Shown: one piece after another, positions 39,307-46,063 of the stretch
Layout: each line of letters starts with the position of its first letter
How positions within the stretch are numbered: the first letter of the stretch is position 1
Assembly: GCF_900143005.1 (NCBI RefSeq)
Contig: NZ_FRCS01000011.1
Location: 215,495 to 279,494, forward strand
Source: Cryptosporangium aurantiacum
Lineage (GTDB): Bacteria; Actinomycetota; Actinomycetes; Mycobacteriales; Cryptosporangiaceae
DNA length: 64,000 bases
Reading direction: 5' to 3'
Made by a program: the position numbers and the translations under genes
The notes under the pieces: generated by a model
Seen by the model: only the letters and a program-made list of their open reading frames with translations
Database searches by the model: none
Told to the model about the DNA's origin: nothing

Positions 39307-39497
39307 TGACCACGATCGACATCGATCGGGACGTGTGCATCGGCTCCGGGATGTGCGTCGTCGCCGCCCCGGGCGCCTTCGGCCAGGACGACAGCGCGGT
39401 GGCCGTTGTCGTGGACCCGGACGGCGAACCGGCCGGAGTGATCGCCGGAGCCGTGGAGGCGTGCCCGACCGGCGCCCTGACCCTGCGGGAGGACTGA
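39306..39497 (+). CDS. [3Fe-4S] ferredoxin, probable P450 redox partner
   Basis: A 63-residue ferredoxin with C11-X5-C17 and C53-P (CIGSGMCVVAAPGAF...EACPTGAL), the pattern of single-cluster [3Fe-4S] ferredoxins that feed actinomycete P450s. The ATG shares a base with the amidohydrolase stop. The P450 gene follows after one SDR gene. No ferredoxin reductase gene is nearby, so a general reductase is probably used. Confidence 0.9.
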   Translation: MTTIDIDRDVCIGSGMCVVAAPGAFGQDDSAVAVVVDPDGEPAGVIAGAVEACPTGALTLRED

Positions 39498-39500
39498 GCA

Positions 39501-40262
39501 ATGCTGCTCAACGGCAAGACGGCGATCGTCACCGGCTCCGGTTCCGGGGTCGGGCGCGCGATCGCGCTGCGGTTCGCGTCGGAGGGAGCGCAGGTCGTGT
39601 GCGCGGACCTGCGGCTGGACTGGGCGAAGGAGACCGTCCGGCAGGCCGAGTCGGCCGGTGGGACGGCGGTGGCCGTGGAGTGCGACGTCGCGGACGAGCC
39701 CTCGGTGGCCCACGTCGTCGACGGCGTCCCGGACCGGTTGGACATCATCGTGAACAACGTCGGGATCGCCACCCCGCGGCCCGGCCTGAAGCTCGAAGAG
39801 CACACCGGCGAGGACTTCGAACGACTGGTCGCGGTCAACTTCCGCGGGGTCTTCCACGGCACCAAGCACGGCATTCGCCGGTTCAAGGAGCAGGGCAGTG
39901 GTGGGGTCATCCTCAACACCGGTTCGGTGGCCGGGCTGGTCGGCTGGGGTGGCTCGGTGTACGGGGCGACCAAGGGCGCGGTCCACCAGCTGACGCGGGC
40001 AGCCGCGATCGAGGGCGCTCCGTTCAAGATCCGGGCCAACGCGCTGGCCCCGGCCGGGATGCCGTACACGAACTTCGCGGCCGGGTTCGGTCTTTCGGGG
40101 GACGTAGACGCGCTCGCGCGGCAGGTCGGGGCGCAACACCCGCTGGGCGATCCGATCACCGCCGAGGACTGCGCGGAGGCCGCCGTGTACCTCTGCTCGG
40201 ACCGGGCCGCGAACGTCACCGGCGTGTTGTTGCCCATCGACGGCGGGTACGTGGCCAAATGA
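39501..40262 (+). CDS. Short-chain dehydrogenase/reductase
   Basis: A 253-residue classical SDR with TGSGSGVGRAIA, CDVAD, NNVGIA, NTGSVAGLVG, YGATK and a C-terminal PIDGGY. It starts 3 bases after the ferredoxin stop and overlaps the P450 start by 4 bases. It probably oxidises an alcohol formed by the P450 or a 3-hydroxyacyl-CoA; which one is not decided. Confidence 0.9.
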   Translation: MLLNGKTAIVTGSGSGVGRAIALRFASEGAQVVCADLRLDWAKETVRQAESAGGTAVAVECDVADEPSVAHVVDGVPDRLDIIVNNVGIATPRPGLKLEEHTGEDFERLVAVNFRGVFHGTKHGIRRFKEQGSGGVILNTGSVAGLVGWGGSVYGATKGAVHQLTRAAAIEGAPFKIRANALAPAGMPYTNFAAGFGLSGDVDALARQVGAQHPLGDPITAEDCAEAAVYLCSDRAANVTGVLLPIDGGYVAK

Positions 40263-41503
40263 CGACCGAAACCTTGGACCGGGACCGCGTCCGTGAGCTG
40301 TTCGACCTGCGGGGGGCCTACCTCGCGGCGATGGGCGGCGCGTACACCGACGACCCGTACCCGGTGTGGCACCGCCTGCGCGAAGAGAAAGCGGTGCACG
40401 AGGGCACCGTGCACGAACTGACCGGGTACCCCGGGCCGGCGATGTTCTCCGGGTTGCCGTTTCCCGACCGGCCGCACTTCTCGGTGTTCAGTTACGCCGC
40501 CTGCGACGAGGCGTACCGCAACCCCGACGTGTTCGCGTCCTCCCCGGAGCCGGTCGACCCCGTGCACGGCGAGCCCGGGGCGCTGAACAGCATGCTCTCG
40601 ATGGGTGGGGTCCAGCACCGTCGCTACCGGGCGCTGGTGCAGCCCTCGTTCGTGCCTGCCAAGGCCCAGTGGTGGATCCGCAACTGGATCGAGCAGACCG
40701 TCCACCTGCTGATCGACGGGTTCGCCGGGGACGGCCGCGCCGAACTCAACGTCGATTTCTGCGCGGCGATCCCGGTGCTGACGATCACCGGCAGCTTCGG
40801 CGTACCGGTGGAGCAGGCGCTGGACATCCGGGCCGCGCTGCGCGATCCGCGGCGGATCATCGAGATGATCGCCCCGATCGTGGCCGCGCGCCGCCGCGAA
40901 CCGAAAGACGACCTGATCAGCATCCTGGTGCAGGCCGAGATGACCGACGAGGACGGCGTCGTGCACCGCCTCTCCGACGCCGAGATCAACTCGTTCGCGT
41001 TCCTGCTGCTCGCGGCCGGGTCGGGCACGACGTGGAAGCAGATGGGGATCACGCTCACCGCGCTGCTGCAGCGGCCGTCCGTGCTGGAGGAAGTGCGGCG
41101 CGATCGGAAGCTCCTGAAGCCCGCGATCGAGGAATCGCTGCGCTGGATGGCGACCGACCCGATGTTCTCCCGGTACGTGATGCGTGACGTCGACTTCCAC
41201 GGCGTCCGGCTTCCGGCCGGGTCGGTGCTGCACCTGTGTATCGGCGCGGCCAACCGGGACCCGGCGCGGTGGGCCGATCCCGACACCTACGACATCCACC
41301 GTCCGCTCCGGGCGTCGTTCGCGTTCGGCGGCGGCGCGCACGTCTGCCTCGGCATGCACGTGGCCAGGGCGGAGATGACCGTGGGGCTGAACGCCCTGCT
41401 CGACCGGCTGCCCGGGCTGCGGCTGGACCCCGACGCCGAACCGCCGCGCTTCATCGGCATGTACGAGCGCGGTGCGACCGAGATTCCGGTGGTGTTCTCA
41501 TGA
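40259..41503 (+). CDS. Cytochrome P450
   Basis: 414 residues. The heme ligand is C363 in FAFGGGAHVCLGMHVAR, and ExxR is EESLRW. The I-helix reads LLLAAGSGTTWKQ: the acidic residue of the usual AGxD/E-T pair is Gly. That is odd and may change proton delivery. No N-terminal membrane anchor is present, so it is a soluble bacterial class I P450, fed by the ferredoxin two genes upstream. It likely hydroxylates the hydrophobic substrate of the island. Confidence 0.93.
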   Translation: MTTETLDRDRVRELFDLRGAYLAAMGGAYTDDPYPVWHRLREEKAVHEGTVHELTGYPGPAMFSGLPFPDRPHFSVFSYAACDEAYRNPDVFASSPEPVDPVHGEPGALNSMLSMGGVQHRRYRALVQPSFVPAKAQWWIRNWIEQTVHLLIDGFAGDGRAELNVDFCAAIPVLTITGSFGVPVEQALDIRAALRDPRRIIEMIAPIVAARRREPKDDLISILVQAEMTDEDGVVHRLSDAEINSFAFLLLAAGSGTTWKQMGITLTALLQRPSVLEEVRRDRKLLKPAIEESLRWMATDPMFSRYVMRDVDFHGVRLPAGSVLHLCIGAANRDPARWADPDTYDIHRPLRASFAFGGGAHVCLGMHVARAEMTVGLNALLDRLPGLRLDPDAEPPRFIGMYERGATEIPVVFS

Positions 41504-41928
41504 GTACGTACAAGGCTCCCGACCTCGCTCTCGTCGGCGAGGAACACGTCCGGCGCTACCGGGAGACCGGCGGCGAGGTCGGCTACGAGTGGAACGGCGC
41601 CCAGATCCTGCTGCTGACCAGCACCGGCAGGCAGACCGGGCAGCCCCGCACGTCCGCGCTGATCTTCGGCCGCGACGGCGAGGACTACCTGGTCGTCGCG
41701 TCCACCGGAGGCGCACCGAGGCACCCGGCCTGGTACCAGAACCTGACCGCGAACCCGGACGCGGAGATCCAGGTCAAGACCGAGCGGCTGCGCGTGCGGG
41801 CACGCACGGCTGGCGACGCCGAGAAACCCCGACTGTGGAGGATCATGACCGAGGTCTGGCCCAACTACGACACCTACCAGACGCGCACGAGCCGCGTGAT
41901 TCCGGTGGTCGTACTCTCGCCTATGTGA
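41500..41928 (+). CDS. Nitroreductase/deazaflavin (F420)-dependent oxidoreductase family protein
   Basis: A 142-residue Ddn-like split-barrel protein, with ILLLTSTGRQTGQPRTSALIFGRDGEDYLVVASTGGAPRHPAWYQNLTANPDAEIQV. Most members use F420H2 to reduce enones or nitro groups. It overlaps the P450 stop (ATGA) and the TetR start (GTGA) by 4 bases each. It may reduce a double bond of an island intermediate. Confidence 0.9.
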   Translation: MSTYKAPDLALVGEEHVRRYRETGGEVGYEWNGAQILLLTSTGRQTGQPRTSALIFGRDGEDYLVVASTGGAPRHPAWYQNLTANPDAEIQVKTERLRVRARTAGDAEKPRLWRIMTEVWPNYDTYQTRTSRVIPVVVLSPM

Positions 41929-42638
41929 CGAGTGCCGCGGACAACGGGCCCGCCTGGCTCGACCGGGCCGCCGACCGCTCCCCCGCCGTGCAACGCTCCC
42001 GGGACCGCAGCGCCCGCCGGGCCGCAGCGCTGGTGGACGCGGCACACCGCCTGATGACCCGCAAGGGCAGCGCGTTCACCACCCAGGAGCTAGTCAAGGA
42101 AGCCGGGGTAGCGCTGCAGACGTTCTACCGGCACTTCGCCGGCAAGGACCAGCTGCTGCTCGCAGTGTTCGAACGGATCATCAGCGAGGAGGCGGCCCGC
42201 TCGGCCAGGGCCGCCCGCCGGCTGAAGGACCCGGTGGACCGGCTGCGCCTGCACGTGACCGAGCCGTTCACCAGCCTGCGTGGCCGCCGCAACACGACCC
42301 AGGCGCGATTCATGACCGCCGAGCACTGGCGGCTCTACCAACTCTTTCCCGACGAGATGAACCGGGCGCGACAGGCGTACACCGACCTGATCGAGCAGGC
42401 GCTCCGCACGGCGACCGCTGCCGGGCGGCTCTCCTCGACCGATCCGGCCAAGGACGCCTGGCTCATCAACCAGCTGGTGACCTCGGCGTACCACCACTTC
42501 TCGTTCGCCGAGGACCCGCGACGCGTCGACGAGATCGTCGACCAACTCTGGACGTTCTGCCTGGCCGCCGTGGGCGGCCGGCCCGAGGTGAAGGGACCGA
42601 CGGATGGGAGGCGCGAGGGTCTTTCCCAAGGGCCGTGA
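41925..42638 (+). CDS. TetR-family regulator within the catabolic operon
   Basis: 237 residues with HTH FTTQELVKEAGVALQTFYRHFAGKDQLLLAVF at about 50-80 and a helical ligand domain. It overlaps the preceding gene by 4 bases and the following kinase gene by 35. Being inside the operon, it would be autoregulated; the divergent control region at 33570-33860 is its likely target. A CoA thioester or substrate effector is plausible. Confidence 0.86.
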   Translation: MTSAADNGPAWLDRAADRSPAVQRSRDRSARRAAALVDAAHRLMTRKGSAFTTQELVKEAGVALQTFYRHFAGKDQLLLAVFERIISEEAARSARAARRLKDPVDRLRLHVTEPFTSLRGRRNTTQARFMTAEHWRLYQLFPDEMNRARQAYTDLIEQALRTATAAGRLSSTDPAKDAWLINQLVTSAYHHFSFAEDPRRVDEIVDQLWTFCLAAVGGRPEVKGPTDGRREGLSQGP

Positions 42639-43659
42639 TCTGGACGCCACGGCCCGGACGTTAGGGCCGTGGCTCGCCGCCCGGTTGGGCGCCGACGAGG
42701 CCACACTGGACAGCTTCAACTACCCGCGCGGTGCCGGGATCTCCAACGAGACGATTCTCTTTCACGCCCGCACGGCCGGACGCAACGAGCGGTACGTACT
42801 CCGGGTCGCGCCGCGGCCGGAGTACCAGATGTTTCTCGAACCGCGGTTCCGGATGCAGTACGACCTGCTCACGACGCTCCGCCGGCTGGGAACGGTCCGG
42901 GTTCCGGAGCCGCTCTGGTACTGCGAGGACACGTCGCTGCTCGGCCAGGAATTCTTCCTGATGCGCCGTTCCTACGGACGCGTGCCGGTGAGCATCCCGG
43001 TCTACAACGCCACCGGCTGGCTCACCGAGGCCACGCCCGCCCAGCGCCGGACGCTCTGGGAGAGCGCGATGCGGCAATTCGCCGCCATCCACCGGGTGCC
43101 GCCGTCGGAGGTGGAGTTCGTCGGGGGCGACGGGCTCTCCGGGCAGCTGGACTACTGGTCGGCGTTCGCCTCGTGGGCGCTCGGGGACTCGATTCCACCG
43201 CTGGTGCGGCGTCTGCTCGACTGGCTCCGCGACCACCGGCCTTCGCGCGAGGAACCGGGCCTGGCCTGGGGTGACGCCCGGATCGGCAACATGATGTTCG
43301 ACGACGACTACCACGTCGTCGCGGTCATGGACTGGGAGCAGGCCGCGCTCTGCGACCCGATGGCCGACCTCGGCTGGTGGCTGATGTTCGACGAGATCCA
43401 CAGCGTCTACAGCGAGGTCCCGCGGCTGGACGGGCTCGGTAGCCGCGCGGAGACCCTGGACGCGTGGCAGGAGCTGACCGGGCGGAAGGTCACCGACCTG
43501 CACTGGCACGAGGTCTTCGCGTGCGTCAAAACCGGCCTGCTGGGACTGCACACCCGCCGCTCGATGATCTTCGACGGCGCCGACCGGTCCGCCGCGCCGA
43601 GCGCGTTTCTGCAGCGCGCCTGTCACCTGCTCGACCTCGCCGTACCGGAGGAAATCTGA
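42604..43659 (+). CDS. APH-fold phosphotransferase 1
   Basis: A 351-residue aminoglycoside-phosphotransferase-fold protein. The catalytic loop is LAWGDARIGNMMF (Brenner HxD replaced by GD) and the metal Asp is in VAVMDWEQA. This group is found with acyl-CoA catabolic genes rather than resistance genes, so an alcohol or acyl-CoA kinase is more likely than antibiotic inactivation. It shares one base with the next kinase gene (TGATG). Its start overlaps the TetR gene by 35 bases. Confidence 0.82.
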   Translation: MGGARVFPKGRDLDATARTLGPWLAARLGADEATLDSFNYPRGAGISNETILFHARTAGRNERYVLRVAPRPEYQMFLEPRFRMQYDLLTTLRRLGTVRVPEPLWYCEDTSLLGQEFFLMRRSYGRVPVSIPVYNATGWLTEATPAQRRTLWESAMRQFAAIHRVPPSEVEFVGGDGLSGQLDYWSAFASWALGDSIPPLVRRLLDWLRDHRPSREEPGLAWGDARIGNMMFDDDYHVVAVMDWEQAALCDPMADLGWWLMFDEIHSVYSEVPRLDGLGSRAETLDAWQELTGRKVTDLHWHEVFACVKTGLLGLHTRRSMIFDGADRSAAPSAFLQRACHLLDLAVPEEI

Positions 43660-44648
43660 TGACGCTCGCGCCCTCGGACGAGGCAGTGGTTCTCTCGCCC
43701 ACCTGGCTGACGTCGGTGCTCGGCGAGACCGTGGCTGACGTCGTCGTCACACAGCGGTTGGAGACCGTGGCCACCAAGACGCGGTTCACGGTCACCTATG
43801 CCTCGGGCGGCGTAGCCGCCTTCTGCGCGAAGGGCTACTTCAATCCGACGCTGCGCCGGGCGCCGACCCGGACCGAGGCCGACTTCTACTCGCTGCTCGC
43901 CGAGAAGCTCCCAGTGCGCACGCCACCGTGTGTCCACTCGGCCGTCGACCCCGACACCGGGCACGCGCTGATCCTGATGGAGGACCTGGTCGCCGCCGGC
44001 GCCCAGTTCCTCGATCCGCTGATCGGCTACCGTGCCTCGGACGCCGCGGGCACGCTCGACCAGCTCGCGCAACTCCACGCGGCGACCTGGGGATCCCCGA
44101 ACGCAGCGTTCCCGCCGCGGCTGGCGTCGCTGGCGAACGTCCTGCCTGCCGAGCGGCTCCAGCAGCAACTCGACGACGGCCGCGCGCCCGACCTGCCGCC
44201 CTCGGTCCGGCGCGCCGACCGGCTGCTCGCCGCGGTGCGGGCGCTGGCCGCCCCGTCCGGCGACGAGTGCCTGGTGCACGGTGACCTGCACACCGGCAAC
44301 GTCTACCGGCTGGCCGACGGCAGCCCCGGGCTGATCGACTGGCAGGTCGTCCAGTACGGACGCTGGGCGCTCGACGTCAGCTACCACCTGGCCGCGGTGC
44401 TGGACCCCGGCGAGCGGCAGCGTTCCGAGCGTGACCTGCTCGACCACTACCTCGACCGGCTCGGTTCGCACGGCGCCGCACCACCGTCGCGTGAGGACGC
44501 CTGGCACGCGTACCGCGCGTCGCTGCCGTACGGCTTCTACCTGTGGGCGATCACCCGCGCGGTGGACCGCCCGGTCATCGAGCACCTCACCGCGCGCCTC
44601 GGACAAGCGGTCGCCGACCACCGGAGCTTGGATCTCCTGGGCGTCTAA
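43659..44648 (+). CDS. APH-fold phosphotransferase 2 (ecdysteroid-kinase-like)
   Basis: 329 residues. The catalytic loop is CLVHGDLHTGNVYRL and the metal Asp is in GLIDWQVVQYG; HALILMEDL and SYHLAAVLD fit the EcKL/DUF1679-like branch that phosphorylates steroid-like alcohols in insects. It is directly coupled to kinase 1. Two kinases at the end of a P450/SDR operon suggest phosphorylation of a hydroxylated intermediate (inference). It is the last gene of the operon. Confidence 0.82.
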   Translation: MTLAPSDEAVVLSPTWLTSVLGETVADVVVTQRLETVATKTRFTVTYASGGVAAFCAKGYFNPTLRRAPTRTEADFYSLLAEKLPVRTPPCVHSAVDPDTGHALILMEDLVAAGAQFLDPLIGYRASDAAGTLDQLAQLHAATWGSPNAAFPPRLASLANVLPAERLQQQLDDGRAPDLPPSVRRADRLLAAVRALAAPSGDECLVHGDLHTGNVYRLADGSPGLIDWQVVQYGRWALDVSYHLAAVLDPGERQRSERDLLDHYLDRLGSHGAAPPSREDAWHAYRASLPYGFYLWAITRAVDRPVIEHLTARLGQAVADHRSLDLLGV

Positions 44649-44652
44649 CCCG

Positions 44653-44669
44653 CGCAACCAATGGTTGCG
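44653..44669. promoter_or_regulatory. GCAAC/GTTGC inverted repeat 1
   Basis: A perfect inverted repeat CGCAACC-AAT-GGTTGCG just after the kinase 2 stop and before the CobW remnant. It shares half-sites with the three repeats at 45987, 46019 and 47436 but has a spacing of 5, not 6, between GCAAC and GTTGC, so it may not be the same site. Confidence 0.4.
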
Positions 44670-44699
44670 TCTCGCGCGGTCGCTCTCCGCCTGCCCTGG

Positions 44700-45184
44700 A
44701 CGGCTACCCGATCGGCGACCACGACCCCGTTCCCGAGTGCGGCGTGGCGTCTCTCCTGTTCGAATCCCGGAGGCCGTTCCACCCCCAGCGGCTCCACGAC
44801 GCGCTCGAGGAGCTGGCCGACCGGGCCCTGCGCGCCCGCGGCCAGCTCTGGATCGCCAGCCAACCCGACACCGCCCTCGGTTTCGAGGTCGCCGGTGGCG
44901 GTGCGGTGATGGACAGGCTCGGCCGCTGGCTGGCAGCCCTTCCGCCGAGCCGCTGGAACGACGCGCCGCCGAGCCGCCTGCTGACCGTCGACGCCACCTG
45001 GGACCCGTACTACGGCGATCGCCGCACCGAACTCGCCTTCATCGGCGTCGACCTGGCCGCGGACGCCGTGACGACGATCCTGACCGACTGCCTGCTGACC
45101 GACGACGAACTCGCCGACGGCTGGGGTGCCTGGAGCGCCCTGCCGGATCCCTTCGCGGGCTGCTTCAGCGTTCCCGAGCCGTAA
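44700..45184 (+). pseudogene. C-terminal remnant of a CobW/COG0523 GTPase
   Basis: The frame ending at 45184 matches only the C-terminal domain of COG0523 metallochaperone GTPases (ASLLFESRRPFHPQRLHDAL, then RAGQ-like RARGQLWIASQPD, LTVDATWDPYYGDRRTELAFIG and ILTDCLLTDDEL). The N-terminal GTPase domain, with its Walker motifs and CxCC, is missing; the preceding 60 codons show no similarity. The upstream frame to 44543 runs inside the kinase gene. It is either a 5'-deleted pseudogene or a free CobW_C domain started at GTG 44744. COG0523 genes are often Zur-controlled, and a Fur/Zur-like box lies 0.8 kb away. Confidence 0.65.
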
Positions 45185-45204
45185 ACCTTCGACGAGGGCG
45201 ACGG

Positions 45205-45933
45205 TCAGCCCGCGGCGACCGCGCGGACGACGTCGAGCGAGCCGATCTGAGCCTCGAACCCGGCCGCCGACAGCTCCGCCAGCAGCGTGGACGGCGCCAC
45301 GACGTACCACTGGTAGTCCGCCGTCGTCTCCTGTACGACGCGATCCGCGTGGTCGCGCACCCGGTAGCGCATGCGCCACCGCACAGCCTCTGCGCCGGCC
45401 GGCGTCGCTGCGCCGCTGCCCTGGTAGGTGCGCCCCCCGACGCGTACCGACACGAAGACCGACTCCGGCAGCTCCACCGGCTCGGCGGGCGGCTGGAGGT
45501 TGAGTACCAGCGGGGCGCCCGGCGCGAGGCGTGCCCCGATGCGCTCCCAGAGCGCGCGCCGGTCGTCCGGTCGCAGGTGGCCGATCATGTTCATCGCCAG
45601 CACGCCGCCGAGCCGGTCGGGTAGCTCGACGCCTGCCGCGTCGGCGGCGACGACCGTGACCCGTTCGCGGACCGCCGGCTCCGAGCCGAGGCGGGCGAAC
45701 AGGGCTGCGCGCTGAATCGCCGACGGCTCGACCGCGACGATGTGCGCCTCGGGTAGCACTCCGGCGAGCAGCTCGGTGCCCAGACCACTGCCGGCGCCCA
45801 GATCCACGAGCGGGCCGGCGTCCGCCGCCGCACCGTTCAACGCGCCCAGGACGGGCCCGCGTAACGCCTGCCACGCCTCGCGGCTGAAGAGATCCAGGAA
45901 CTCTCCGGACTCGGCGTACTCGTCGCGATTCAT
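45205..45933 (-). CDS. Class I SAM-dependent methyltransferase
   Basis: A 242-residue Rossmann methyltransferase: motif I LVDLGAGSGLGTELL, acidic end of strand 2 IVAVEPSAIQ, and motif IV region GGVLAMNMIGHL. The ATG at 45933 follows GGAGGACCG. Its promoter region holds a Fur/Zur-like box 24 bases upstream of the start, which suggests metal-dependent repression. The substrate is unknown; a metallophore role would fit but is inference. Confidence 0.85.
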   Translation of the reverse strand: MNRDEYAESGEFLDLFSREAWQALRGPVLGALNGAAADAGPLVDLGAGSGLGTELLAGVLPEAHIVAVEPSAIQRAALFARLGSEPAVRERVTVVAADAAGVELPDRLGGVLAMNMIGHLRPDDRRALWERIGARLAPGAPLVLNLQPPAEPVELPESVFVSVRVGGRTYQGSGAATPAGAEAVRWRMRYRVRDHADRVVQETTADYQWYVVAPSTLLAELSAAGFEAQIGSLDVVRAVAAG

Positions 45934-45956
45934 CGGTCCTCCACTCGGGCTCAGAT

Positions 45957-45981
45957 CGTAATGATAATCATCACCATTACG
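45957..45981. promoter_or_regulatory. Fur/Zur-like box upstream of the methyltransferase
   Basis: CGTAATG-N11-CATTACG with the core TAATGATAATCAT, which matches 13 consecutive positions of the classical 19-base Fur box and resembles Zur sites. It lies in the divergent gap between the methyltransferase and the MFS gene. Whether Fur or Zur binds cannot be told from the sequence. Confidence 0.65.
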
Positions 45982-45986
45982 GCAGG

Positions 45987-46004
45987 TGCAACCCTGCAGT
46001 TGCA
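45987..46004. promoter_or_regulatory. GCAAC/GTTGC inverted repeat 2
   Basis: TGCAAC-N6-GTTGCA, in the divergent gap 60 bases before the MFS start. It has the same half-site and 6-base spacing as the repeats at 46019 and 47436; likely bound by the ArsR-type protein encoded at 47926. Confidence 0.6.
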
Positions 46005-46018
46005 GGTGCCCGATCGAT

Positions 46019-46038
46019 GTGCAACTGTTGGGTTGCAC
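46019..46038. promoter_or_regulatory. GCAAC/GTTGC inverted repeat 3
   Basis: GTGCAAC-N6-GTTGCAC, 26 bases before the MFS start and 14 bases after repeat 2. The two sites together look like a tandem operator covering the MFS promoter. Confidence 0.65.
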
Positions 46039-46063
46039 TAGACGAGACGAAGGGAACCGCCTC

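Noticed and set aside
39306..39497. The ferredoxin as a missing BoxA electron donor
   Set aside because: It has a single [3Fe-4S] pattern, no flavin domain, and is embedded in the P450 operon 34 kb away.
42604..44648. Antibiotic-resistance aminoglycoside kinases
   Set aside because: The APH fold is present, but the genes are coupled to a catabolic operon and one resembles ecdysteroid kinases; resistance is the less likely role.
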